Made by a program: the position numbers and the translations under genes. The notes beneath the pieces were generated by a model. It did not search any database and had not been told where the DNA came from. It was given only the letters and a program-made list of their open reading frames with translations. Below are positions 8,985-17,463 of a stretch of DNA of 64,000 nt, one piece after another; positions within the stretch are counted from its first letter, which is position 1; the number at the start of each line of letters is the position of its first letter. This stretch comes from Algoriphagus sp. AGSA1 (GTDB lineage Bacteria; Bacteroidota; Bacteroidia; Cytophagales; Cyclobacteriaceae), in contig NZ_JAJUWR010000010.1 of NCBI RefSeq assembly GCF_021390545.1, positions 62,001-126,000 of the forward strand, in the 5' to 3' direction.

Positions 8985-9041
8985 GCCCGATGTCCGGTGC
9001 TGCCTCATCGTAGAGTTTAGCCAATCTTTTGATGGTTGATT
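8985..9041. repeat. Diverged direct repeat flanking the epimerase gene, copy 2
   Basis: This matches 8095-8155 across the words GATGTCCGGTGCTGCCTCAT, GTAGAGTTTAGCC and TTTGATGGTTGAT. It continues into more text of the same kind (ACCCGACACCCGACATCGG) at about 9061-9080. Confidence 0.6.
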
Positions 9042-9096
9042 AACACTGAAATTGATGCTACACCCGACACCCGACATCGGTCACCCTACACCATAA

Positions 9097-9879
9097 CTAC
9101 TTCAACTTCACCAGCGGATAGTTCAATCCATTCACCAGATTCTTCACCACTACATACTTGTCGAGGTTTCTAAAGAGCTCTGTAAGATTGCGGAAGCCAT
9201 AGGATCGTGGATCAAAACTCGGGTCGATCTTTCTCAGAGAAGCCCCGATTTTGGCGATGTGGATTTCCTCCTCCTCATCGGAAGAGATCTCGAAAGCCTT
9301 ATCTATAATGCTCAGATCCAGTTCCGCGGTTTCTTTTTCAGGCAATTCTTTCTTGACTTCCTCAGTCATCACTACATTTTTTCGTGTGGTACTGACCTGG
9401 GATTTCTCCACTTTCTTGGGAGCGGATTTGGGTTTTTCCTCAGGCAATAGGTTTTCTGCATAAGTGAAAATCTCACAGGATTGTACAAAGGCTTTCGGAG
9501 TGATCCTTCGGCCTATTCCCATCACAAACAAACCTTCTTCACGGATTCTTTTTGCCAATCCCGTGTAATCTGAATCCGAGGAAACAATGCAAAATCCATC
9601 CACACTTTTGCTGTGGAGTATGTCCATTGCATCGATGATCATGGAGCTGTCGGTGGAGTTTTTGCCGGTGGTGTAGGAAAATTTCTGGATGGGACTGAAG
9701 GAGTGAAGGTTGATCATCTCCTTCCAGCTGTTCATATGTGGAGTGGTCCAGTCGCCGTAAATTCTCCGGATGGTAGCCTTGCCGTATTTGGAAACCTCTT
9801 CGAGTATTTCCTTGATCAGTTTTGCCTGGGCATTATCCCCATCTATCAGGACGGCGATGTTGAATTTGTTGTTTTCCAT
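9097..9879 (-). CDS. NYN-domain (LabA/PIN-like) protein with C-terminal OST-HTH/LOTUS domain
   Basis: The 260-residue protein has a NYN nuclease domain at about residues 1-140: AVLIDGDNAQAKLIKEIL (first acidic pair), RRIYGDWT, SMIIDAMDILHS and FCIVSSDSDYTGLAKRIREEG, which supply the conserved Asp residues of the PIN/NYN active site. A charged linker leads to a LOTUS/OST-HTH domain (about 205-258: IHIAKIGASLRKIDPSFDPR, then YGFRNLTELFRNLDKY). NYN-LOTUS proteins are predicted RNA-binding ribonucleases. The gene stands alone, directly upstream of a large repeat cluster. Confidence 0.85.
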   Translation of the reverse strand: MENNKFNIAVLIDGDNAQAKLIKEILEEVSKYGKATIRRIYGDWTTPHMNSWKEMINLHSFSPIQKFSYTTGKNSTDSSMIIDAMDILHSKSVDGFCIVSSDSDYTGLAKRIREEGLFVMGIGRRITPKAFVQSCEIFTYAENLLPEEKPKSAPKKVEKSQVSTTRKNVVMTEEVKKELPEKETAELDLSIIDKAFEISSDEEEEIHIAKIGASLRKIDPSFDPRSYGFRNLTELFRNLDKYVVVKNLVNGLNYPLVKLK

Positions 9880-10597
9880 TTATAAAAATTGAATGTATTC
9901 AATCTAAAGCTAGCAATTAATACGCCGAGGTGGGGAATTGGAGAGGGAAAATCCTTTTTAAGAGGAATGTTGAAGGTGAATGTGTTACTCTGCCGCCGTG
10001 GTCTGTGTCCTAACAGACCACTTGATGAATGTGTCGCCGTTGTGAGTGCTCACTCACAACTTTCTTCAAGTCATTTAATTAATGTTTCGAAATAACCAAA
10101 AATCAAGTGAGTGAAGACACTCACTTGGGCGGTGGGAGATCGAAGGTTACTCGATAGTTCGACCGCCGATGGGGTCGAATGGAATCGTGAGATATTCTTT
10201 TAACCATGGGTGCAACCCATGGTTATTGAGAAGTTTGATCCTTTCAGGATCATTCGTTTTTGTCACGATTTTTAAAACTGACCACGAAGTGGTCGAACCT
10301 TTCAATAACCGCGGGTGAAACCCGTGGATAACAAGGACTTTGAATAGAGAATAACAACCCTGAAGGGGTTGAACTATTTCTCTGCTATACTGCCGTGGTC
10401 TGTGTCCTCACAGACTACTTTTACGATTCCTATAAATAAGTGGGGCGATTACAAATTCCTCTCTTCGCTGTTGTGCATGTCCCCACTCACAACTTTTTTA
10501 GCTGTTTAAGAATTAAGTCTCTAATCAAGTGAGTGGAGACACTCACTTGGGCGGAAAATTGATCCTTTGTGATGACCGGCACCGCTGGTCTATCAGT
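9880..10597. other. Intergenic region filled with palindromic repeats
   Basis: No convincing gene lies in this 718-nt span. It is dominated by hairpin-forming repeats at 9998-10554, and part of the remainder is A/T-rich. Confidence 0.6.
9998..10554. repeat. Cluster A of palindromic repeats
   Basis: At least eleven short perfect or near-perfect palindromes are packed together. Examples: GTGGTCTGT/ACAGACCAC at 9998-10021, TTGTGAGTG/CACTCACAA at about 10040-10059, and CAAGTGAGTG/CACTCACTTG at 10104-10127. TAACCATGGGT/ACCCATGGTTA lies at 10201-10225, GATCCT/AGGATC at 10238-10252, GACCAC/GTGGTC at 10280-10294 and CCGCGGGT/ACCCGTGG at 10308-10326. The first three recur in the same order near 10395, 10480 and 10527, so a composite unit of about 400 bp is partly duplicated. 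Several of the families reappear at 30146-30725. They look like REP/MITE-type elements; no transposase is visible nearby. Confidence 0.85.
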
Positions 10598-10759
10598 TTA
10601 ATTGGATTTATTTCTTCCGATTTTACCTGTTATAAGCATTACTGTTCCACCCCCAATAAAACAACCAGATAAAAAGCCAGTTAAATCATTGTAAGGAGCG
10701 AAAATCACTCCAATTCCAATGGTTATAAGGACAAGTCCAATAATTCTTATTTTGTTCAT
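10598..10759 (-). CDS. Small membrane protein (53 aa), unknown
   Basis: A short frame starts MNKIRIIGLVLITIGIGVIF and ends GKIGRNKSN. It contains two hydrophobic helices (about residues 5-20 and 28-45) separated by APYNDLTG, so both ends are predicted on the same side of the inner membrane. The ending is basic, as expected for a cytoplasmic tail. It lies between a repeat cluster and the dienelactone hydrolase gene on the same strand. No family is recognised. The clean two-helix pattern argues for a real gene. Confidence 0.55.
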   Translation of the reverse strand: MNKIRIIGLVLITIGIGVIFAPYNDLTGFLSGCFIGGGTVMLITGKIGRNKSN

Positions 10760-10927
10760 AAAGTGTGTGGTTTAGGCCGGTTTTGTGTAGTTCAACTACC
10801 ATCAATTTAAAGGCTTTACCAAAGGTTCTTATTGATCTGCTGTCAATCATTGATTAAAGTTAGGAGAGATTAACCTCCTGTCCAATCAAGTGTAGCGGCT
10901 TCAGTAGCAGCTTCAAATTCTTAAGAT

Positions 10928-11818
10928 TTACCCCTTCAACTTTTCCTCAAAAAAACCAACTGTCCTTTCCCAAGACAAAGTGGCTGCCGCTTCATCGTAG
11001 CGGGGAGTGGTATTATTATGAAAACCGTGATTCACATCTGGATACATAAATGCCTGATATTCTACTCCGTTTTCCTTTAGGGCTTCCTCGTAGGCTGGCC
11101 AGCCGGCATTTACCCGCTCGTCTAAACTTGCGAAATGCAGCATTAATGGTGTTTTGACCTGGACAGCTTCTTCCGCTGAAGGTTGACCTCCATAGTAAGG
11201 CACTGCCGCGCCAAGTTCCGGAATCCGCACTGCCATCATATTGGCTATCCATCCGCCAAAGCAGAAGCCCACCACACCCACTTCTCCCGTACAATTGGGA
11301 TGGTTTTTCAGGTATTCATAAGCTGCGATAAAATCCTCCAGCATTTCATTTCGGTCTCTTTTGCTTTGCATTGCACGCCCTTCATCGTCATTTCCCGGAT
11401 AGCCACCGAGTGGGGTAAGGGCATCCGGAGCCAAGGAGATAAATCCTGCCACTGCCGTTCTTCTTCCCACATCTTCTATGTAAGGATTCAAGCCACGGTT
11501 CTCATGAACGACTACTACTCCAGGGACTTTGCCGGAAGTACCTGTCGGAGTGGAAAGAAGTCCTTTGATCTTGCCACCTCCTTTTGGAGAATCGTAGGTG
11601 ACGTAATCCGAAGCCAAGCGGGTATCGTCGGATTTGATCGTGCGGGTATCATCATAATTTGGCATCATCGCACTCATCAGTGCAGCGACAGTGATTCCGC
11701 CGACGGCGTAAGTGGAAAGTTTCTCGATGAATTGTCTTCGCTCCAGTTTGTTGTGAGCGTATGCATCGTATAGATCAAAAACCTCTTGGTTGATGTCTTC
11801 TTTTCTTAATTCTTGCAT
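10928..11818 (-). CDS. Dienelactone hydrolase family protein with internal Tat-like signal
   Basis: The protein has 296 residues. The alpha/beta-hydrolase core shows VVVVHENRGLNPYIEDVGRR, the nucleophile elbow GFCFGG with catalytic Cys, HFASLDERV (Asp) and PDVNHGFHN (His), i.e. the Cys-Asp-His triad of dienelactone hydrolases. Unusually, a twin-arginine-like segment (ERRQFIEKLSTYAVGG, then a hydrophobic stretch) begins only after about 26 residues. This suggests Tat export or an N-terminal anchor preceded by an extension. Substrates of such exported homologues are unknown. It is probably monocistronic. Confidence 0.85.
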   Translation of the reverse strand: MQELRKEDINQEVFDLYDAYAHNKLERRQFIEKLSTYAVGGITVAALMSAMMPNYDDTRTIKSDDTRLASDYVTYDSPKGGGKIKGLLSTPTGTSGKVPGVVVVHENRGLNPYIEDVGRRTAVAGFISLAPDALTPLGGYPGNDDEGRAMQSKRDRNEMLEDFIAAYEYLKNHPNCTGEVGVVGFCFGGWIANMMAVRIPELGAAVPYYGGQPSAEEAVQVKTPLMLHFASLDERVNAGWPAYEEALKENGVEYQAFMYPDVNHGFHNNTTPRYDEAAATLSWERTVGFFEEKLKG

Positions 11819-11889
11819 GGTTTGGGTTTTATAGTGTTTGTGGTAATTTACTGATTTGCATGAAGTAAATAAATTCGCTCGTGTAATTC

Positions 11890-11995
11890 TTTAGACGCTA
11901 GACATGAGAATCAAGAATCAAGACGTAAGACATAGGAATCTACCGTAACTTTCCCAACTTCCCACCTCCCAACTTCCCGCTTCCAACTTCCTTAT
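11890..11995. repeat. Degenerate word-like low-complexity DNA
   Basis: Overlapping near-repeats of two types occur here: AGAC-GCTAGAC-ATGAGAATC-AAGAATC-AAGACGTAAGAC, then AACTTCCCACCTCC followed by AACTTCCCGCTTCC and AACTTCC. No coding capacity is evident. Confidence 0.6.
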
Positions 11996-12035
11996 ATTCT
12001 TCCGAACTTGCAACTGCAAATCACTTCTCATTACC

Positions 12036-14210
12036 TTGGCTTCGAAAGTTCTATTTATCACCCCACCTTTTACCCAGCTGAACACGCCTTATCCGGCGAC
12101 AGCTTATCTGAAGGGGTACCTCAATCAAATCGGCGTGGCCTCCAATCAGGTAGATCTTGGGATTGAGGTGATTTTGCGACTTTTTTCCAAGGCTGGATTA
12201 ACCAAAATCTTTGAGGAAATAGACGTAAATCAGGCAGAATTGTCTGATAATACCGCCCGTATAGTGCGTCTGAAGGCTAACTACCTGCGGACAATTGATC
12301 CCGTGATTGCTTTTTTGCAGGATAAAAATCCCACTCTCGCCTATAGAATTGCCGAAGGAGATTACTTGCCTGAGGCAAGCCGTTTTGAGCAGTTGGATGA
12401 TCTGGAATGGGCATTTGGGACACTGGGAATACGGGACAAAGCACGGTATTTCGCCACGCTTTATCTGGAGGATATCGGGGATTTGATTTCTGAGCAGATC
12501 GATCCGAATTTTGGGTTTAGCCGCTACGCAGAGCGGTTGGGTATGTCCGCCAATTCTTTTGATGAGATGCAAGAAGCATTGAATCAGCCTTCAGGCCTGA
12601 TCGATGAATTGCTCTGTGAATTGCTGGAGCAAAAAATCCAGGAGTATGAGCCTACCACTGTGGCTTTTTCTGTGCCATTTCCCGGTAATCTCTACGGTGC
12701 TTTCAAGTGTGGGCAATACCTGAAAAGCCATCACCCAGAGCTGGTACTATGGATGGGGGGAGGCTACCCAAATACGGAATTGCGCTCGCTTAAAGAACCC
12801 CGGGTTTTTGATTACATGGATTTTATCGTGCTGGATGATGGGGAAGCCCCGATCAGACTTTTGCTGGATCATCTGAATGGGGATATTCCCGTTTCTGATT
12901 TGAAAAGGACGTTTACCAGAATTGAAGGCAAGGTCGTTTTTTGCAATAGTAGTCCTGCCAAAGACGTACCTCAGCGGGAAGTGGGAACGCCCGATTACAG
13001 CGATCTGCTGATCAGGGATTATTTATCCGTGATCGAGGTGGCTAATCCCATGCATAGACTTTGGTCGGATGGACGCTGGAATAAAATGACACTGGCCCAT
13101 GGCTGCTATTGGGGGAAATGCACTTTCTGTGATGTATCTCTGGATTACATCGGAAGATATGAACCGATCACCGCTTCGATTCTTTGTGATCGTATTGAGG
13201 AGATTATCGTACAGACGGGTGAAAATGGTTTTCATTTTGTGGATGAAGCAGCACCGCCAGCTTTGATGCGGGATCTGGCGATAGAGATTCTCCGCCGGGG
13301 ACTTTCGGTGGTCTGGTGGACGAATATCCGTTTCGAAAGCAGTTTCACGGCGGATCTTTGCAGACTTTTCCGGGCCTCAGGCTGTATCGCTGTTTCTGGT
13401 GGACTGGAAGTAGCTTCTGATCGTTTGTTAGCCTTGATCAAAAAAGGGGTGACTGTCTCTCAGGTGGCTCAGGTGACGAATCATTTTACCCAGGCAGGGA
13501 TCATGGTTCATGCCTACCTGATGTATGGTTTTCCTACACAGACTGCCCAGGAGACGATTGATTCTTTGGAAATGGTGAGGCAGTTGATTCAGGCTGGAGT
13601 GATTCAGTCCGGTTTCTGGCATAGATTTGCCATGACGGCACATAGTCCGGTGGGATTGGACCCAAAAGCTTTCGGAGCAGTGAATCTGATGCCGACAGCA
13701 GGTTCTTTTGCCAACAATGATCTTCCTCACGATGACCCTACTGGAGCCGATCACGCGCTTTTTGGAGAGGGGCTGCGCAAATCACTTTTCAATTACATGC
13801 ATGGTGTGTGCTTCGATGTACCGCTGGAGGAATGGTTTGAGACCAAGGTTCCAAGGACTACAGTTCCGAAGAATTTCATTGCCAATGAAATTAAAAATGA
13901 GCCTGCACCCGAGTATAAAGATCGAAACAGAATCTTATGGATTGGAGCCCAGCCGGAGTTGCAAATCTTCGAGGAAGATGAGCTCTCAGAATTGATTTTT
14001 TCAGGCAAAAAGGAAGATTTTGCAATGGAACTTCCGCTAGATTTGGGGCAGTGGATATATGAAATGCTGTTGACTGTGGGATATGGACAAAAACTAAATA
14101 CGTTAAAGCCCATCCGGGAAAATTATGAATCGGCTATTGGGGATTTTGAAGAGCTGCTGGAATCTGAAGTATGGGAAATCCTGAGAGAGCAGGGCTTGCT
14201 GGTGTTTTAA
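12036..14210 (+). CDS. B12-binding-domain radical SAM protein
   Basis: The 724-residue protein begins KVLFITPPFTQLNTPYPATA, the usual start of cobalamin-binding radical SAM proteins. A B12-binding-like region is followed by LVLWMGGGYPNTELRSL. The cluster motif near residue 355 reads HGCYWGKCTFCD, a CX4CX2C spacing instead of the common CX3CX2C. Downstream are FHFVDEAAPP, VVWWTNIRFE and GGLEVASDRLLALIKKGVT, the typical SAM barrel strands. No ATG fits the N terminus; TTG at 12036 is the best start, with ATT at 12030 as an alternative. The C-terminal 170 residues are specific to this subgroup. The reaction is unknown, and the gene is not in an operon. Confidence 0.82.
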   Translation: MASKVLFITPPFTQLNTPYPATAYLKGYLNQIGVASNQVDLGIEVILRLFSKAGLTKIFEEIDVNQAELSDNTARIVRLKANYLRTIDPVIAFLQDKNPTLAYRIAEGDYLPEASRFEQLDDLEWAFGTLGIRDKARYFATLYLEDIGDLISEQIDPNFGFSRYAERLGMSANSFDEMQEALNQPSGLIDELLCELLEQKIQEYEPTTVAFSVPFPGNLYGAFKCGQYLKSHHPELVLWMGGGYPNTELRSLKEPRVFDYMDFIVLDDGEAPIRLLLDHLNGDIPVSDLKRTFTRIEGKVVFCNSSPAKDVPQREVGTPDYSDLLIRDYLSVIEVANPMHRLWSDGRWNKMTLAHGCYWGKCTFCDVSLDYIGRYEPITASILCDRIEEIIVQTGENGFHFVDEAAPPALMRDLAIEILRRGLSVVWWTNIRFESSFTADLCRLFRASGCIAVSGGLEVASDRLLALIKKGVTVSQVAQVTNHFTQAGIMVHAYLMYGFPTQTAQETIDSLEMVRQLIQAGVIQSGFWHRFAMTAHSPVGLDPKAFGAVNLMPTAGSFANNDLPHDDPTGADHALFGEGLRKSLFNYMHGVCFDVPLEEWFETKVPRTTVPKNFIANEIKNEPAPEYKDRNRILWIGAQPELQIFEEDELSELIFSGKKEDFAMELPLDLGQWIYEMLLTVGYGQKLNTLKPIRENYESAIGDFEELLESEVWEILREQGLLVF

Positions 14211-14565
14211 AAGCTGGAAGACGGGAGACAGAAGAAGGTCACTTCGGTCACCCGTATTCCGTCCAGTAAAGCAAAGAGAATATTGCTGCTACTGGCATCA
14301 TTGCGGATAATCACGTTTCTCTTAATACATTTCCAGATAATCTTCTAAACAACATCAGGTCAACAGTAACTTTTTCCCAAGTTGGGAAATGGCTCTTGTC
14401 TCAAATCGGGATTTTCTTACTCAAAGGTTGCCTTGAAAAAGCCAACAATTTTCCTGAAAGCTTGATTTTTTGGGTTTACTAATGTGTTTGTAGATGGAAA
14501 ACTGCTATGGCACAACTTGTGAATTGAAGCCATAGCAATCAGTTAAGAACTTAAATATCCGCAAT
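14211..14565. other. Intergenic region with a perfect palindrome
   Basis: It contains TTTCCCAA-G-TTGGGAAA at 14373-14389 (8-bp arms, 1-nt centre), a candidate regulator site upstream of the small membrane peptide at 14566. The first part (GAAGACGGGAGACAGAAGA near 14217) resembles the word-like low-complexity DNA seen elsewhere. Nothing else is recognised. Confidence 0.4.
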
Positions 14566-14685
14566 ATGAACAACCTTTTCAAAGGATTAATCGCTGGCTA
14601 CGGAGCTTATAAACTAGGTGGAGGATGTCTTGGAACTATCCTGGTCTTTGTGATAATTTTCATGCTTTTGGGACAGTGTAGCTAG
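14566..14685 (+). CDS. Small membrane peptide (39 aa), unknown
   Basis: The frame starts MNNLFKGLIAGYGAYKLGGG and ends with a single strongly hydrophobic helix (GTILVFVIIFMLLG) before QCS. A Gly-rich amphipathic first half and a C-terminal membrane anchor give a compact, plausible tail-anchored peptide. It is convergent with the phospholipase C gene (stop-to-stop spacing about 18 nt). No family is assigned. Confidence 0.5.
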   Translation: MNNLFKGLIAGYGAYKLGGGCLGTILVFVIIFMLLGQCS

Positions 14686-14703
14686 GCTGTACTAGTTGTC
14701 TCT

Positions 14704-17232
14704 CTAGCTTACTTTGCCCATCTGCGGGTCTGAAATGCTGGCTTTCCCGGTTTCCAGTCTTCCGGCATAGGTGATTATCAGATCCGGATTTTCTTGGGTA
14801 GATAGGTGGATTTCATACCATCCATGGGTACTTAGGGTGTCGATTTTCAGGGTTTTTCCGGATCTTGGAGATAGGCTAAGTTCTTCTGTTATTTTCTGAT
14901 ATACTTCATCCCTAGCCAATAGTGTGAGTCGCGAAGAGGAGTGGTTTTTTATTTTAAACTCCAAAACACCCGTGGCTTTTTTGCTTTTAACAACCGGTAT
15001 AGCACTTACCTCAATGGAAGTGTCAGAATTGTTGCATCTGAATTCTCTATAGAAGCCATTGGGTCCATAAACTCTAAGGTGGATCTTGCCGTTTTCAAAT
15101 TCTTCAATTGGCCACTCATAAGTGATAGTGTCCCCAGATTTCACAGCGAAAGCCCAGGTTTTCACTGGTTCGAAAGCTTTTGATTTTGAACTAAGGTAGT
15201 TTCCAGGTGTATATACATTGAACGCAGACCCTAAGGAATCTTTGCCGAAAATCTTCTGTGAGGCTGAGAAGGCAATGATGAATTTCTTTCCATCAGGACT
15301 TAGTTTTCCATCCGCATGCAAGTCATACTTCAATCCATTAGAAGGCTTCGTGCCAGGCTCCTGTGTAGGAAATACCGAGGAGCTACTTGGGTTTTGTACT
15401 TCTCTTTTTGCTTCAGCTTCAGATAGTTTTATGAAATTGGTCGGTACGTTTTTGAATTTGGCATTATAGATCTGCTTTACAAATTCTTCCTGATTAATAG
15501 GTTCCGCATGTTGGATTTTCTCGCCGTTATAAGGTCTAAAAGCTGAGGTAAGATCACCACTCACAGTTCTTCTCCATGAGCTGATATTCGTTTCTTCAAT
15601 GGATTTCCCCGTTTTTTTAGAAAGGAACGTTTCCAAAAACCGGATGGTGGAAGTGATGTCAAAGACTTCAGAATTTACCCATCCTCCACGTGACCATGGA
15701 GATACTATGATCAGTGGAACCCGGTAACCTAAGCCTACAGGGCTTGTTCTTGCTTCATCGGGTTTGAAACCTGCATTTAACTCTTCCTCCTCAGTGACGA
15801 ATTCTCCAGCACTGGATAGTCCTTCGGATATTTTACCGTTTGGTTCCTTAGGATTTGGTGGTACGAAGGGAGGAACATGATCGAAATAGCCGTCATTTTC
15901 ATCGTAATTGATGATAAAGATCGTCTTTTTCCATACTTCCGGATCTTCTGTCAGAATATTCATCACCTCCGAGACATACCAGGCGCCATACCATGGAGCA
16001 CTTGGGTGATCAGAGAATTTCTGGGGAGCTACCAGCCAGGTGACAGTTGGTAAAGTACCATCCTTTACATCCTTGCGGAATTGGTGAAGTATATCTCCTT
16101 TGGGAATCAGGGTCTCTCTAGGCTCCCCATTTTCCTGATAACTGAGCTTTTCTGTCTGATGATAATCCGGATCGCCGGTATTCGTTTGGAAAGCTTTTTT
16201 ATGTAGGTTCTTAGCATAGTCAGTTAGCTTTTCGAACTCTTCGGCATTCCATTTTTTCAGGTAAACTTCCAGATAGGCCAAGCTATCCTCTTTCTCCTTC
16301 AGTTCTTTTTGTAGATCTTCGAGATTGGTAGGATTGCTGGCTATAGTCACCTTTAAAGCAGCGATTTCGGAAGGGAGTTCCTTTTCTCTTTTTTGGAGAA
16401 AAAGGTAATGCTCGGGGTGAAAACGCACGCCGAACTGTGAAAACCACTCCAGATTGTTGTCTGTGAAGTTTGCCAAAAGCGACTCGGCTTCACCTTCCAG
16501 TTCTGTGGTGATACTGATTTCATTCTGATATACTTTCCAGGAGATGCCATTGTTCTCCAGTAGTTCCGGGAAAGTCCTCCAGTTCCCTTCCTTGGTATAG
16601 GTCAGTTCCCCATTTCGGACTTTGGCTTTTTCCCCATCCGCTCTGTGGGTTTTTCCTGTCCAGAAGTAGTTTCTGTTGGTGGTAGTGCCTGTGAGGGCTG
16701 CGCAAAAATGCTGGTCACATACGGTGAATGCGTCTGCCAGGGCGTAGTAGAATGGAAGATCCTCGCGACTGTAAAAACCCATTGTCAGTGGAATGTCCTT
16801 ATAGCCCTTTCCGGGTCTTTTCGCCTCAATCCAGTTGTTGTACTTGCCATCGTTCCGGGCATCCACTTGATTTTCCCAAGAATGTGGGATGTCACTCATC
16901 CAGGTAGCATTGGTGTCCTTGATGTCTAACCGAAAAGGGGCGAAGCGGTTTCCATCCTTGTCCGGCTGCAGCCAGACGGGGTTTTGATCAGGAAGAGAGA
17001 TAGCTCTGGGATCATTGAAGCCCCGGACTCCTTTCATCGTGCCAAAAGAATGGTCGAAGGATCTGTTTTCCTGCATTAGCAAGACCACATGCTCCGCATC
17101 ATAAAAGGTTGTGCCTGGAGCGGCAGGAATGGCTATAGCACGTTGGATTGCAGCAGGCATAGCACTCCAGATACTTGCTCCGCCAGTGATCAAGGCTGCT
17201 TTCTTTAAAAATTCTCTTCTTGAATCGTTCAT
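14704..17232 (-). CDS. Phosphocholine-specific phospholipase C (non-haemolytic type)
   Basis: The 842-residue enzyme hydrolyses phosphatidylcholine-type phospholipids to diacylglycerol and phosphocholine in the periplasm. It starts MNDSRREFLKKAALITGG, a classic Tat signal. The phosphoesterase domain has HVVLLMQENRSFDHSFGTM, HSWENQVDARNDGKYNNWI, LTGTTTNRNYFWTGK, IINYDENDGYFDHVPPF and VSPWSRGGWVNS. Two C-terminal DUF756-type beta domains follow, as in PlcN/AcpA-type enzymes. An internal segment of about 60 residues (roughly 280-340) is rich in Lys and Glu and probably helical. It is probably monocistronic, given the 231-nt gap to the upstream gene. Confidence 0.9.
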   Translation of the reverse strand: MNDSRREFLKKAALITGGASIWSAMPAAIQRAIAIPAAPGTTFYDAEHVVLLMQENRSFDHSFGTMKGVRGFNDPRAISLPDQNPVWLQPDKDGNRFAPFRLDIKDTNATWMSDIPHSWENQVDARNDGKYNNWIEAKRPGKGYKDIPLTMGFYSREDLPFYYALADAFTVCDQHFCAALTGTTTNRNYFWTGKTHRADGEKAKVRNGELTYTKEGNWRTFPELLENNGISWKVYQNEISITTELEGEAESLLANFTDNNLEWFSQFGVRFHPEHYLFLQKREKELPSEIAALKVTIASNPTNLEDLQKELKEKEDSLAYLEVYLKKWNAEEFEKLTDYAKNLHKKAFQTNTGDPDYHQTEKLSYQENGEPRETLIPKGDILHQFRKDVKDGTLPTVTWLVAPQKFSDHPSAPWYGAWYVSEVMNILTEDPEVWKKTIFIINYDENDGYFDHVPPFVPPNPKEPNGKISEGLSSAGEFVTEEEELNAGFKPDEARTSPVGLGYRVPLIIVSPWSRGGWVNSEVFDITSTIRFLETFLSKKTGKSIEETNISSWRRTVSGDLTSAFRPYNGEKIQHAEPINQEEFVKQIYNAKFKNVPTNFIKLSEAEAKREVQNPSSSSVFPTQEPGTKPSNGLKYDLHADGKLSPDGKKFIIAFSASQKIFGKDSLGSAFNVYTPGNYLSSKSKAFEPVKTWAFAVKSGDTITYEWPIEEFENGKIHLRVYGPNGFYREFRCNNSDTSIEVSAIPVVKSKKATGVLEFKIKNHSSSRLTLLARDEVYQKITEELSLSPRSGKTLKIDTLSTHGWYEIHLSTQENPDLIITYAGRLETGKASISDPQMGKVS

Positions 17233-17439
17233 GTTCCCTGTTCTTATGGGGTAAGTATAGCGACTTTTGTTATTTGAGGACGACTTTTTAGGGTTTCCTT
17301 TTTGTTATTGTTTATTGATTTAGATAGAAAGCGAAACCCAATCAGAAACATAACTATTTTCTTGATTAATGGGGACTGGAAAGGGGACATTCCTTTATCC
17401 TAAGGGATGAAAAAAAGTTACCCTGGGAAGGCACAAAAA

Positions 17440-17459
17440 AAGTCCGCCTGAGCGGACTT
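17440..17459 (-). terminator. Terminator after the SIMPL gene
   Basis: AAGTCCGC / GCGGACTT with a 4-nt loop is followed on the minus strand by seven T residues. It starts about 5 nt after the stop codon. Confidence 0.85.
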
Positions 17460-17463
17460 AATA

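Noticed and set aside
9998-10554. CRISPR array
   Set aside because: The repeats are palindromes of different families at irregular spacing with no constant-length spacers, and no cas genes are nearby.
11980-12040. Cobalamin riboswitch before the B12/radical SAM gene
   Set aside because: The upstream region is low-complexity C/T-rich text with no B12-box-like sequence.
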